Positions 11,255 to 35,930 of a stretch of 64,000 nucleotides of DNA are shown here, in pieces. The notes beneath the pieces are model-generated. The model made no database searches and was not told the DNA's origin. It saw nothing but the letters and a program-made list of their open reading frames with translations. Each line of letters starts with the position of its first letter. Within the stretch, counting starts at the first letter, position 1. The DNA comes from Zygnema cylindricum (lineage: Eukaryota > Streptophyta > Zygnematophyceae > Zygnematales > Zygnemataceae): positions 111,820-175,819 of the forward strand of contig JBBHKE010000793.1 in NCBI GenBank assembly GCA_037447655.1, read 5' to 3'. A program made the position numbers and the translations under genes.

Positions 11255-11506
11255 AAGGTCGGTGCGCGTGCACATAAAAAAACGTAAAAGAGAAACGACA
11301 ACCGTCGCCAAAGCTTATCCGTTTGCAGATACAGCCAATAGAAAAGAGAGCGAAAGAATCAGTGTCGCCTGCAACTAATAAAGGTAACACGAACTGAATC
11401 AAGCCGTATAGAAGTCAATCTAGAGTGCATTTGGATAAATTTGAATGAAACTGAACAAAATTGAGTAAAATCGAAACTTAATTGAAACAATACCGAGTTG
11501 AACCAA

Positions 11507-11780
11507 TACACCGCTAATCGTTATTTAGTGTTAAAAAAAAATAGCGTCAACGCTAATTTAGTGTTAATGTTGTAAAAATGAGGTGCCACATGGACGCGAT
11601 GTACGTAAACGAGCTTCTTGTACATCACACTAATTCCGACGAACGTAATATAAAATGGTCAACACTAAATAAATACATTCTTTATTAGCGTTAATTATAT
11701 TTTAATGTTAATTTATGATTTTAGGCCTGAAAGCCGCGACAAAATTAGTGTTATTAACACTAATAACGATTAGCTGTGTA
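11507..11780. mobile_element. TIR element related to the MITE family, different interior
   Basis: The left end tacaccgctaatcgttattt and right end aataacgattagctgtgta are inverted repeats that extend through TAGTGTTAA. The outer ends match those of the 213-bp MITE-like copies, but the interior (with aaacgagcttcttgtacatc) is unrelated to them. About 274 bp, non-coding. Confidence 0.6.
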
Positions 11781-12490
11781 GTTCAACTTAGCTGTTTCAA
11801 TTTTCGTCCGATCCAGTTTCTGTCTCATCGAGTATCGGTTTCATCCGATTTCGTTCCGATCCAAGTTCCGCTGTTCGATACAGTTTCGATTGATGCCAGG
11901 ATCGAAACAATAGAGTTCAGATCGATCAGGTTCGGGTTCGATCCAGTTTTGAATCAATCCATCCAGTTCCGGATCGATCCAGTATCGGTCCGATACATGT
12001 TTTGTCCAACGTAGTTTCTGTTGGATTCATTTTCAGTTCGGCTCAATTTCGGATCGGTTCAGTATCGTTTCCTCTCGGTTTTGGTTCGATTGAAAATTAA
12101 ATCAAACCGAAATCGAATGAAACCAAACTGAATCGAGTCAAAAACAAAATCGAGAAAAATATGAATCAAGCAATAACTGAATGGAGCAACAGCTGAATCG
12201 AGTCAAAACTGAACCGATTAAACTAAAACTGAGTCCGACCATATATCTCATAAAATAAACCTAAATGGGATAAAAGACTGAATCGTACTAAAACTGAACA
12301 GAAGCGAACAAACACGGAATCAAAACGAGCCTGAAACAAAACTAAATTGAAACTTAATAAAAAGAACCCAAACATAAATCAAAAATGGAAAACAGAATTA
12401 AAAACTGAAACTAAACTGCGACAAAACTGTAAAAAAACTAAAAACGAAACAACTAAAAAATCGAAACTAAAATCGTAACAGAACTCCAAA
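11781..12490. repeat. Degenerate minisatellite that switches strand at ~12090
   Basis: From 11790 to 12085 the plus strand is built of variants of TTCGRTYCAGTTTCGG. From 12095 to 12490 it is built of the reverse type, CCGAAATCGAATGAAACCAAACTGAA. The pivot is ggttttggttcgattg then aaatcaaaccgaaatcg. The whole behaves as a long, imperfect inverted repeat. There is no gene. Confidence 0.65.
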
Positions 12491-13112
12491 GTACCGCTAA
12501 CTGCCGCTTAACCTAACATAGCTAACAATAACAGACACATAACTGTCGCGAAAATGAAGAATAGGTAACGAATACATGACAAATACCAGGCGCGCTCCTG
12601 ACGCGTACCTAACGCACGAACAATGAACAAAATGAAGCGAAAGGCGCGCGTACTAACGCGTACCTCGGGCGTCACTCGCAAATATCGCGCTCCAAACCAC
12701 GGAAACCAACGCCGAAACTGACGCGTGGGCGACGTCCGAATGACGACAGCTGATGCGACGCTGGGGCGTAGCGTGACTGGGGGAGGGGGGAGAAAAGGGA
12801 GAGGGAGGCAGGGGGAGGGAGAGGATCGGAAGGTAGAGACAAGGAAAGAGAGAAATTGAGATGCCAGATCCGTGGTCGACTGGCTGGCAACAGATCAGAT
12901 CCGTCCGAGAGTCCGAGAAAGCGAGGATCAGGAATGCGGAAAGATCAGATGGATGGATGGAAGAGAGGTAGAAAGGGGTCATCCGGGAAAAATCAAAAGA
13001 AAAGCGAGCAAAAATCCGTAAAATCAGGAAGAGATCATCTCATCTTCGTTTAAAATAATATTTTTGATCTGTGATTTTTTTTCTTGAACCCTTATCTTTC
13101 AATTTATCTATC
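12491..13112. other. Unassigned mixed-composition region
   Basis: The stretch 12590-12770 is GC-richer, with many CG dinucleotides (acgcgtacc occurs twice), followed by a purine tract at 12778-12860. Minus-strand open frames here are Pro/Ser low complexity. No gene can be supported. Confidence 0.4.
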
Positions 13113-13290
13113 GCCGGAGGGAGGGAGGTAGAAGGGAGGGAGGTAGGGAGGGAGGGAGGTAGAGAGGGAGGGAGGTAGAGAGGGAGGGAGGTAAAGAGGG
13201 AGGGAGGGAGGTAAAGAGGGAGGGAGGGAGGTGAAGAGGGAGTTAGGTAAAGAGGGAGTTAGGGAAAGAGGGAGGGAGGGAAGGAGAGAA
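13113..13290. repeat. GGGAGGGAGGTA minisatellite
   Basis: A purine-rich array of gggagggaggtaaagag variants, about 20 bp per unit. The minus strand would encode repeated LPPSLPPYLPP-like sequence, which is not a credible protein. Confidence 0.8.
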
Positions 13291-13574
13291 AAGCGGCAGA
13301 GGAGAAATGAGACAACACATAGAAAGAATAGAGCTATCTTCTTGGAGGCATGGCGCGTTAAAAGAGTAACGGCATCTATCCTTATCGCCATTATGTGACG
13401 AAGCGTGGTAGCGCACTAAACGTGTGGCGCGGGGGAATTCCAACGCGACGTTATCGTGCTTTCTTCGTAAGGTGTCCTGTACGGCCAGGTCGCTCTAAAG
13501 ACCGCCGATTTTTCAGGTCGGGTGCAGGTTCGGTTTTCAACTGTTTAGCTGCGGAAAGTGGAAAGTAGTCGAAG

Positions 13575-13794
13575 TACACCGTGAATCGCTATTAGTGTTA
13601 ATGTTTTTTTCTCCACTTAAAACATCTTTTCTACGTGCACACTTGTCCGATTTTTAATTTGAGACCGCCAATCGGAAGCTGAGAATGTTACCTTTCAATC
13701 GCAACCGTCGGATATATAATTCGACATGTGTGTACGGGGAAAATATGTTTTAAGAGACTAACAAACATCAACTCTAATAGAGGTATATGGTGTA
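13575..13794. mobile_element. MITE-like TIR element, copy 2
   Basis: The left end tacaccgtgaatcgctatta and right end actctaatagaggtatatgg are inverted relative to each other. The interior has aaaacatcttttctacgtgc and its partner gtgtgtacggggaaaatatg. Same family as the element at 4192-4404. Confidence 0.75.
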
Positions 13795-15406
13795 CTGAAC
13801 CGTACGGTACCATTTGTCGGGCGGCTTGGCATCAATGAAAGCAACACGTGCGAGTTGTTGCGAATTTGTTATGAGCGCAAATTATCGTTAATTACTTAAT
13901 TTGCAAATCTATCGACGAAATGGACGAGCATCGCAACAAAAGTAATAACATTATAACATAATATAATTAATAATAATACTTCGTTATAAATTTATGTATG
14001 TGTAACACACGCTGGAAAATGATAAATATGGAATGAGCGAGAAAAATAATAATATATACCTCGAAATAGTTTTTTTTTCGACGAGTATGTACGTCCAGCC
14101 GCAAAAAAAGTACTACTATTAATGATAATGCTTTCTTAATTCTTATAATACTTGCAGCAACGAATGAAAAGTTGCAATTAAAATAATACTATACCAATTA
14201 TTGAGCAAATTGTAAATATGGAAAACTAGAGTGGTCCATGCTAAATCAGGTAAAGATAAACAGTCATATGTAACGTTGCTAATACAACGCGTTCTACTGT
14301 TCCATGATTCACGTTAGCAGTTAAACTGATTCACCTGTTAGAAAAATCCCGCCTAAAAATTATAATAGTGACAAAATGAATATCGAGTGACATAATTGAA
14401 ATCCACAAAAAAAAAAAAAAAGACAAAGAATATAAAAAAGTCAACAATAGTCATCCGTTCAGTTTTTCATTCTTTTCGCACGTGTCATGTTTTTCTTAAA
14501 ATCCTGAATATATATTTATCTGTTGTTGACGCTTCTTTATCGAACTTTTCCCCATGGGACTTGATTATGTACGGAGAGTACACTTGAAGTACACGAAAGA
14601 GGAAGAATTAGAAACGAGTAAATGTAAAATACGCGGAATGTGAAGTCCTTTGTTTTTTATGTTTTCTATCCCTTATTTTCTTTTGTCTTTTATTGTACCG
14701 TGAACTGAATACCAATTCTTTCTTCACTATTTTGGACTGCGGACATCCAAAATTTCTCCTTTTTTGTTTCGTATATTCTAAACTTATAACATACATGTGT
14801 TTTTAACACTCATGTTGAAATCATTTGAAAATGATTATCTTAAAGTACAAATCCCTTTTGTGAAGTGCAAAATCATTTTTCCCCCTCCTTCCCTCCTCCC
14901 CCCACATTATCTTTTGCCACCTGCAAAAAAAAACAATTTTGTTATGATTCAACTATGTAAACAAGTTCAACAAATTGTCGCACAAAAACCCTTATGTAAC
15001 ATTTAAATAATCTCTCTCCCTCTCCCTCTCCCTCTTCCCCTCTCTCTAAGCTCTCATTCATGAAGCCAAAGACTGACAATCATTGTGCTTTCGCACGAGA
15101 GAGATGTTCACAAACTTTCGAACCTACAACCTTTTTTTTATGTAAATACAAAACACGTCACAATTTTAAGTTTGGGAGACGCAAAAATTTTTACAACACG
15201 AAAGTTTGAAATGTCACTCGATCTTAAACATCAACTTTGCGCATGGAATCGTCGTTTTTGAACAAAAGTCGGCATTTGGCCCAACGCAACACAGAAGACC
15301 AAATGGGCACTCTGCATGGTTTTCCTATGTGTCGTATATTGCACGAGTCACCACATAAGTATTAATGCGACACCAACAACGGTTGTTTCCTTGTATGGAT
15401 TCCACA
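13795..15406. other. AT-rich intergenic region
   Basis: I see no gene with family support. A short (CTCTCC)n tract lies at 15010-15048. Open frames are below 70 codons and look random. Confidence 0.5.
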
Positions 15407-15619
15407 CTAAACATAGTCGAAAGGTGTTACTATCATGGTTGCAGCTACTTTGAACGGTTCCTTTGGCGCGGTATTGGTTTTCTCCAACTCTTTAAAGGAT
15501 CTTTTTGTCATTGTGAGTCCCAAAGGCTCAATTCGGAAACAAAGCTCTCTCTCGGTATCTCTGTTCCTTTGAAACTCCTCCGCTTTAGAGGACATGTGGG
15601 TCCCACCAGTGAGAGACAA
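15407..15619 (-). CDS. Possible small gene or exon, unrecognised
   Basis: A 70-codon open frame with balanced composition in an AT-rich region. It starts MSLTGGTHMSSKAEEF and includes ERELCFRIEPLGL and KVAATMIVTPFDY. An overlapping frame of 93 codons lies on the plus strand (15365-15646), so the strand is not certain. No family is recognised and no splice partners were found. Confidence 0.2.
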   Translation of the reverse strand: MSLTGGTHMSSKAEEFQRNRDTERELCFRIEPLGLTMTKRSFKELEKTNTAPKEPFKVAATMIVTPFDYV

Positions 15620-15673
15620 TGTTGTATAGCACTAACAAAGTCGTAGATTTAGGGGGAAAATGTGTCCACGAAA

Positions 15674-15675
<2 letters not shown>

Positions 15676-15706
<31 letters not shown>
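15676..15706. repeat. (TA)n microsatellite
   Basis: Perfect AT dinucleotide tract of about 30 bp. Confidence 0.9.
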
Positions 15707-15709
<3 letters not shown>

Positions 15710-16679
15710 TTTTCCACTAATGACCCTAATTGTTTATTTTTTCTTTTAGTTTTTGTCTTTTTTATCTTTTTTGTCTTTTGTATTTTGTTTTTTTTTGTCT
15801 TTTTTATTTTGGCTTTTACCTTTCGTCTTTCATCTTTTGCCTTTAGTTATCTTTCGTCTTTTGCTTCGTTCGTGATAATCTTGAGTGTATGTTAAAAATA
15901 ATGTTTCTGGTTATTATGGTTATTAGACTGTTGTTGAAGATAATAAACAAGTTTACTTTTTATATTTCAATGACAGAGATGGCAAACATAGCTTTCTTCC
16001 TATTCCTCAATCGCCTTTTATTTGCCTCTCTTTTGTTTTTCAATCCAAACATTAATAACACTACAATGTAATTTTTTCCATCGTGGTTAAAAAATGACGT
16101 TCTGTTGCGTACTTTTGTAATACAAAATAAACAGTTTAATGTACTTAAGTAATCATAAATTAAGAGTCATCCTCAAATTTAGTGAACAAAAGTGACTCTT
16201 TTTGGAAGCTTCTGATAACGAATATTTTTTTTCTCGACTGCCTCCATTTTCATTTGTTACTGAGTATATTTTTGAAAAAACAGGCTAAATAAATCTTTAC
16301 CAATAAAAAAAAAAATTGACATCTACCATTGTTAACATCAATTTTCTTTGATTTTTTTTTGTTCGATAGGACCAGTAGATGACAGAAACAGACTTCCACA
16401 AGAGAAGTGGACAAAAAATCACAAAAAAGAGTTTTCAGAGAAATTGAATATTAACTCACAAGATTTCTATTCGTATATAAGGCTAAGAGCACATATGAAA
16501 AGTACAAAGTAAAAGTATGAAGAAAAAGTACAAAAAGTCATATTTTCTCAACCAAATAGCAGTTGCCCATCAAGGTTTTCTTCGCATATTATAATTCTCT
16601 GTTTTTCTGGTTTGGGAATTCCTGCCGTTAATGCAATCTTGAAACGAAGAAACTATGTCGACGACATACAACTTACAAA
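15707..16679. other. AT-rich intergenic region
   Basis: It begins with T-rich sequence built of variants of tcttttgtctttt (15735-15860). Beyond that nothing is recognised. Confidence 0.5.
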
Positions 16680-17110
16680 ATATAATTTTAAACAACATTT
16701 AACATTCATTCGACATTTCAACATTTGACATTCAGAAGTCAAAATTCAACACTCAACATTTGACATTTGACATTCGAAATCCGACAATTAGCATTCGGCA
16801 TTTGACATTCGAGATTCGACACTCGACATTCCACGTTAAAACTCTCGACCTTCTTTGATATTCAGCATTTGAAATTCGTCATTCGTCATTCAACATTCAG
16901 CATTCGACATTCGACATTCACCATTAAACAGCATTCGACGTTCAACATTTGACATTCGAAATTCCACATTCGAAATTCGACATTGGACATTCATTCAACA
17001 TCAAAATTTGACATTTGACATACCACATTCAAAATCATTCACCATTTAAAATTTGACAATCGACATTCAGCATCAACATTCAGGACTCAGACATTCAACA
17101 CAATATCGAG
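16680..17110. repeat. CATTCGACATT minisatellite
   Basis: A degenerate array of 'cattcgacattcaacatttga' units, 10-12 bp each. It resembles the minisatellite inside repeat R ('gacattggacatt') but lacks the rest of R. It ends about 75 bp past the stop of the GT47 gene. Confidence 0.8.
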
Positions 17111-17185
17111 AATCATTTGCAAAAGCATACAGAATATAATAACTCATGGTGGGAAATTTTAAGTACAGAACTTTGGACAGGACTT

Positions 17186-20100
17186 TCAGAGCAATTGCAT
17201 TAACTTTCCTTTTTGATACATTCGTCTCTTTTTCCGATAAATGTTATTAAATCGTATCCCTCTGGCTCTACGAGACAGAGCTTGCCAAACCATATCTTCT
17301 GCCCCACCTTCTTGCGCAGGAACTTTGTAAATAAAATGTTTTTTCACCTGCCCGTCCACACCCACAAGTCAAAAAAGTTTAAAAAAACAACAGTGCAACT
17401 CACAAAATCCCTGCCCAGAAAGTATAAACTGGTACCGGAAATGGCTGTAAGAAAACGCAGCTGCAAAAATAGACTTAAATCCAAAATAGACTAAAAACAA
17501 AAAAAGACTTATAACAAAAATAGGCTAAAAAAAAAAAATAGACCTTCACAGATCTTTTAAGCACGAATCAGCAATGGTTCTATCTCCTCGTTTTTAACTT
17601 CCTACTAATACAAAATAAAAAATAACATATCATCAACTGACGTATCCTTGAACAAGCATCTTGTTAAGAAGAAAATATACTTCTTTTAGTCGATTCCATC
17701 GACTTTCCCATTGCTTTTGAGTGACATTCCGAAGCCAATTGAGAAGAAACCCTTTTTCTTGAGCTTTTTCTTCCCCGATAAAGAGAACAAAATGAGAGTA
17801 GTCGAGAATATCTTCATAAGGGAGTTCCAAACGGTCGCTAATAATAACAGGAACACAATGACTTACAATAGCATCGAATAATCGACAGGAAGATGGCGTA
17901 TCTCCTGGTATCACATTCATACAAAAAGGTCAGAAAATAATATAATTTCCTATTTTGTAATATACTCGCGAAAATCACTAGACATTTTAAGATCGATTCA
18001 CAACTTTCTGCATTTAACATCTTTAAATTGTAGGTTTTTTTACAACGTGAGAAACACGACATTCTACTCGCAAAAGTCGACAGCTGTTATTGGATTGATT
18101 ACCGATTTTCAAAATTAGAATGACTATCCTCAAAAATCGACAGCCGTAAATTCCAAATACTCCGCATAAACATCTTCAAATTGTAATTTTTTTCACAAAG
18201 CTAAAATGTCAGTTTCAGCTTCAGTATAACCTTCCGTTTTTTCACACTCTAATTTCGGATTACTGGTCGACATTTAATGTGTTACAGAGTAAATCATAAA
18301 GTTTTAACAACCTTCTGGGAGTAACTGTACAAACATTATTCACAAAAACTGAAGAAACTGGAAAATTCAAATATTGTAATTCCAATGGTGTAATTCCGCA
18401 GTGTAATATCATCCCTCTACTTTTTCTATTAGTGTAACATTGTCAATATCTCTACTTACCGGCCGGTGAAAGGCAAAATTTCGATTGTCTCATTCCTTTC
18501 TCAGCATCTTTAACTGCTCCTTCTTGTCGAGAATCGGCCTCTTCACAAATGACATCCGACTCTCCTTTCAACATTTCAATAAGTTGTTCGCGGATTTTTC
18601 CTCTCTGCAAAGAAAAAGGTCCTATTTAGTGTTTTATTATTAACTCGATTGTAATTCAGCAACTTCTCGTAAATTCACCATTTTGCATTAGGAAAAAAAA
18701 ACCTGAGTATTCTTGAACACATGATATACATACATAATGTTTTTCTAGTTCGTATATCACATCTACAATGAAATAAAAAGGACGTCAAAAATTAGAAACC
18801 AGATACAAAAACAAAAGAAAATCCAAAACACAAAGATTGTTTGACCAAAATCCTTAAGCCTTCAAGCGATTGTCACCACGAAAATGACCAAAATTGACTT
18901 TCCTTTCTCCAAAACCATAGAAAAAGAATGATCCAGAAATCCAATTATACCACTCACTCTTTTTCTTTTCGTGCCTCCTCGAAAAAATAAAAGAGTTGAT
19001 CGACCATTCCAGCCCAAATTATCAGTAGTAAAAGGTTCCACAAAAACACGATAAGGCGCGACAACATCCTTAGGAAGCCGAGTTGCAGACGCAGCCTACC
19101 ATAAACGACAAAAAGAAGAGAGAGAGAGAGAGGGAGAGGGTGAGGGAGAGGAGAGAGACACCAGTTTCCCAAAATCAGTAAAAGAAAAACCTTATATGCT
19201 TCAAAATCAGAAAGATATTGAACAAAAAATAAACAAACTCACAGAAATAGAAGGTTGTAAGAAAACACAATTTTTCAAAATTGGTACATTTAGAACCCAA
19301 ATTTTTAAAATTACGAAGTCTTGAACCAAACGAAACAAACTCACCGGAAAAGAAGGTCGCCAGAAATCTGCCACAACAATAGTGGCCACACGTAAATTAG
19401 TGAGGATATGCTCCAAAGAATGAGGATGGTGGGCCACTATCACGTGTCTTTTTTTTACCCATTTTTTCCAAAGCTCTTGCTGATGAAGCCATTCCCATAA
19501 CTCATCTTGCAATTCTCTGCAAAACTCAACTTTTTCTTTTCTCAAAACTTCATGGTTTTATAACATCCTTACCATTGTTAAGATCAGCATTATTACAACT
19601 TTATCCGTCCATCATCACATCCGTCACTTTTCTTAAGACCTCACGCTTTTATGAGATCCTTAACATTGGTAAGATTGATATCCTCAAGATTTATCCCTCC
19701 GTTATCACGTCCTTTTTCCTAAACCCTCATGCATTTACAACATCCTTATCGTTGTTAAAATTAACATTCGTAAGGTTTCATCCCTCTAACATCAGATCCT
19801 TAACTTTTCTTAAGACCTCATGCGTTTATAACATCTTTAACATTGTTAAGATTTTATTTCACTGTCATCACATCCTTAACTTTTCTTACAGCCTTGTTGC
19901 TTTACAGTCACATTTTCAACGTGAGAAAAACAGCACAGCAAAACAAAAGAAAAATGCACAATGAACCGCTTATTAATGCGCATGTTTTTTGGCTAAATAC
20001 TTGTATCATAGAGACTACTGCATATATTGTTTCCATATGTTTTTGTAGATTAATATCCTTAACAATGTTAAGGTTCTATCCTTCCATTTATGCCATTCTT

Positions 20101-22544
20101 AAGCCTCCCTCTTAAGAGTTTTTCCCTCCACATCCTTCACTTCAGAAAAAAAACCTCATTTCTTTATAACATCACTAACACTCTTAAGAACTTTATCTTT
20201 CAATAGCATCCTTAACTCCTTCAAATTTTATTTTTTTACATCTCGTCCTTGAATATTCTTAGAACCTTAGATCTCTCCATCACCTCAATTTCATTAAAAT
20301 CTTATCCCTCTCACGCCATAAACAAAAGCAGAAAACAAGAAAGAATCTAGAAATCCTCTAAACAAGAGTTTTCCTTGTGTTTAATCTCTTGGAACAACAA
20401 TATGAAAAAAAAATCATGAAAACAGAAAAAATATGAATGAAACTCGACTCTCTTAAGTTACACACATTGAGAAATACTTAGAAGTTGACAAACTACAGTT
20501 TTGGAATTAAAAAGAACTTGCAAAAAACAAGAATTTTACTGGATCGATTTTGGAAACTAGGCAGGAAAAAAACGATTACCTTTACTAAATCGATTCCAGA
20601 AACAAAGTCCCCTAAAAAGACATTAAGAAACAATAAAAACAAGACAGGAAAACTTACAGGAAATGAACCATTACCATTCACAGAAACAAAATTAAGTGGC
20701 AAAAGTTAAAGTTTTTGATAAAACCTACTCGTCACGATCACGTTCATGTGGTCTTTGTCCTCGAAGTTGCAGATAAGTCATAGAAGAAAAAATGGGAATA
20801 AGTAAAATTTGGGCTTCTTCCGGATTATCTATTCTTTTTACGGAAGTCAAACCTGTGAATAAAGCTAAAAGGAGATAATAAGCGACAGCATGAAGTGCCA
20901 CCTGTCACCTTTTTCCCTTCACAGAAAACCACCCTGAGAAAAGGCCAAATTTCCGTTTTTTTTCTTTAAAACACTTTACGGAAAAACAGCCTGAGAAAAG
21001 GCCAGAATTTATGTTTTTAAGAAAGGTATATGACGAATTTTTCACATTTATCGACACTATGTGAGGCATTTGGACACAAAATGACATTATTTTACTGTTA
21101 CCATTCATTTTTCCCATTCCCTTTACAGAAAAGCACCCTGATAAAAGGCCAAAATTCTGTTTTTGGGACAGGTTTTTTAATGTTTTCACGGACAATTTCT
21201 CACGGATAGCAATACTATATAATGTAGTTGGGCATAGAATCACCAAACTTTACCTTTCCGTTTTTTTTTTCCTTCCAAGATGGAAGAATGAGAAAAAGCT
21301 AAAAGTAGTGCTTTTATTTCTCAAGGACATCAACACTATATAAAGTACTTAAAATCTGGTTTAAACTATTCATGTGAAGTGAACTACACTGCCCATTTTA
21401 ATGAGTTAGTGAACTATCAGCGCTAAAAAAACAAGTCAAACTACAGTATAAATTTTACGCTGGCAATTGCATCATTTTCCAAACATATGAAGATAAAAGG
21501 GTACAAATGGGCTATAAAGTGACTCACATGAGGGTCGTCGGGAGGACCGGGCAAGATTATTGAACTTCTCGACTCGTCTTTTTCTGAACTTTCCAACGGT
21601 AGATTAGTATCAACTAAACCAAATTTATCATCTTTAAAAATTCCAGGACCTTCTATAAGTACATTTCTTTGACTACTATTTTTCACAATGTCCCAAGTAA
21701 ACTTAGGAGGTACATCGTAAACATATACTTTTAAAGGCACATTCTGTAAGGTATTTTCATCTCCTACTATGAGATTCTCCTTTTTTGAACCAAGTTCCTT
21801 CATTTTTTCATCCTCTGAGTTATTTATTGAGTCAATCAAAGGAATTTGGCCACTCTCTTTGTATTTTTGAGCTAAAAACACATTTCTCATTTCATTTTTT
21901 TTTTTGGTATCTTCCTTTTCCTCTTGCTCTTGCACTTGCTCCTGAATTTTATTTTCCTCTTTGTCCTCCTCCTCCTCTTTCCCTTTCACTTTCCCTTTCT
22001 CTCTCTCTATCTCTCCATCTTTCTCTTTCTCTTCCTCTTTTTCTTCGTCTTTCTCTTCTTCTTTCTCCCTCTTGTATCCATTTTCGTTCTCGTTCTCTTT
22101 CTCTTTTTCTTTCACTTCCAATGTTAAATCTTTGAGAGGTTTTTCTTTTTCTTCGTTGGGAAGGTTGACATAAGATGAAATTTTTTGCAATGCAGGTGTC
22201 ATATTTTTTTCAGAATTTTCAGTCAAGTTTTCAGAGTTTTTGGTCAATTTTTCAGAATTTTCGATCAATTTCTCAGTCAAGTTATCAAAATTTTCAGTCA
22301 TTTTTCCAGAAATAAAGCCAGAGTCTTTTTTAAGGACCAAAGGATTTTTTTGGACCAAATGTAAGTCTTCTGAAATATCCGAAGGGGACCGATAAAGTGG
22401 ATTAAAAAATGACAAAAAAAAAGGGGGAATAAGAACAGAAGGTTCTTTTAGTAAACTGCCCAGAGCCAAAAAAATACTTCCAGCTCCAAAAAAGGCAGCA
22501 GAGAAGAAAAGAGTCCACATTATATGCGAACAACGAAAAGCCAT
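17186..22544 (-). CDS. GT47 exostosin-family glycosyltransferase (ARAD-like)
   Basis: Seven exons in coding order: 22544-21528, 20901-20729, 19516-19345, 19095-18958, 18604-18460, 17904-17681 and 17347-17186. All phases agree and the product is 676 aa. Residues about 8-32 form a type II signal anchor. Residues 80-240 are a Lys/Glu-rich stem. The exostosin domain starts at about 270 (PLKVYVYDVPPKF). Family landmarks follow: [86 protein letters not shown] and a C-terminal GGAEDMVWQAL. GT47 enzymes are Golgi inverting transferases of cell-wall and matrix glycans; the donor sugar cannot be read from sequence. The long charged stem is unusual. The frame also reads through past the 17681 donor to a stop at 17633, but the downstream exon restores the family C-terminus. 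Confidence 0.92.
19565..20260. repeat. Tandem ~80-bp repeats in GT47 intron 2
   Basis: About five degenerate copies containing catccttaacattgttaaga and aacttttcttaagacctcat occupy most of the intron between the exons at 20729 and 19516. Confidence 0.7.
20918..21165. repeat. Three copies of a ~43-bp block in GT47 intron 1
   Basis: Blocks at about 20918-20962, 20975-21018 and 21123-21163 share ccctgagaaaaggccaaaatt. The first begins only about 17 bp beyond the acceptor of exon 2. Confidence 0.7.
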
Positions 22545-23289
22545 GGTTTATTTTTGTTAATTGAAATCAATAAAGGAAAAAGTCAAATTTTAATGAAAGC
22601 AAAAGGAAATAATTGAAGTTTTTAAAAGGAAAGAGAACGCAAATGTTGGTTCCAATGACCATTCGTTCTTAAGAAACGGAAAAAAATGTCCTTTTTCATA
22701 ATATTAGGTCACAAATCCCTTAATATATTCATGAGGATGAAGAATTTTCCTCTCCAAATTCCTGAATATTCCTTCAACTATATTTTGTAAATCATTGCTT
22801 AGTTAAGGTTGTTTAAAAACATGAAATGCACAAGTTTACTAAAATAGGTCCACTCAAAAACTTAAATCCTTTTCATAATTTTTTTCCATTTTCAATCGTT
22901 CTCCTTCATTTTCTTTTACTTTCCATCTTTTTGTTAATTTGCATTAAAGTTTGACCAGCAAGTAGACTCTCTATACCGATCATAAAACCAATTAAATAAT
23001 CCAAAATAGTAAATTTCACATCTTCACATCTTGAAACTCTACATGTGAAACTTTTTAAATAGTATTTCCTACCTCATATAGTACAAGTGAAACTCTACAT
23101 TTACTAAATCCTAATTAAACCAAACTTAACCCTAATTCGACACCACTAACTATTCAACTCCGTAATTTCACACTTTTAACCCTAATGTTTAGAACGTGCG
23201 AGCATTTCGTGCGGAGTCGCTGCACGGAACGAAAATGTCCCATACTGTAAAATTTCATGCGCGGTAACAAAATAGTCGCATGAAATTTA
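22545..23289. other. Spacer between the GT47 and AGC kinase genes
   Basis: AT-rich, with several aaccctaat motifs at 23108-23205. It should contain the GT47 promoter, as that gene is read leftwards from 22544, but I see no distinct element. Confidence 0.45.
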
Positions 23290-23446
23290 TAGTATCGGAA
23301 GTGTGTTTTTTGCACGTGTCTGATTTCTGTTGAAGCTCGCCAACTATCGCCTTCCCATCGCGACCGTCAGATTAATAATCTGACAGGTGTGCACGGAAAA
23401 AATAAGCTTGAAATAAACATGTACACTTATAGCGATACACGTAGTT
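23290..23446. mobile_element. MITE-like TIR element, copy 3 (degraded)
   Basis: It keeps the centre of the family (cgcgaccgtcagattaataa, caggtgtgcacgga) and the right end cttatagcgatacacg. The left arm has diverged strongly. Confidence 0.55.
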
Positions 23447-23589
23447 GTTAAGTTCAACGACAGACTTGCCTCGCACGAAAAAAGCGTACTCTTTGTTAGA
23501 ACATAAGTGCAAGTATGCTGATTAAGTGCGTGAATATCCGACATGTCCGCACTTTTAGAGCGTAGGTTTACGGGGCTAGGTCCGTAAAC

Positions 23590-35496
<11,907 letters not shown>

Positions 35497-35639
35497 CTAA
35501 AAGGAAAAAAAAAACTTTTTTCTTACTTGTTGCCTTGTCAATAGTATTTTATAGCGCAAATCTTGTGAAAATGCAGCATATAATAGATAACCTAAAAGGT
35601 AATGCTTAAATGATATTCCTACCCTGTGGAAGGTAATAG

Positions 35640-35822
35640 TTGAAAGATATTCCAGCCCTGGGAAAAGTTAAGGAATGAGGCAATCAGGCCTTCCCATGGC
35701 CACTGCGGCGCAGGAGGAGGGCGAATGGCTGATGGAAGGGGCCGGCGGCCATGGCGCTTCGCATTCTCGGCGCGATTTATGAAACAAAGAAGTCCAAGCG
35801 TCGGGTTTAGAGCTTTAGACAA
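35640..35822. other. GC-rich island upstream of the kinase gene
   Basis: Positions 35690-35790 are strongly GC-rich (gcggcgcaggaggagggcga, ggggccggcggccatggcgc) in an otherwise AT-rich region. A 67-codon frame crosses it on the minus strand but has no family match. It may be a promoter island or first exon of the kinase gene, or an inserted fragment. Confidence 0.4.
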
Positions 35823-35930
35823 CCTGTAAATAGTGTGTATTTAAACATTAAAATTATTAAATTATAACGATTTATAGCTTGTTAAATATACAAATTATTA
35901 TATAAAACATGAAGAATTTCATTCAGTATA

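Noticed and set aside
17633-17680. Read-through end of the GT47 frame (YFLLNKMLVQGYVS)
   Set aside because: A donor at GAA/GTATAT and the downstream exon 17347-17186 restore the expected GT47 C-terminus in phase.
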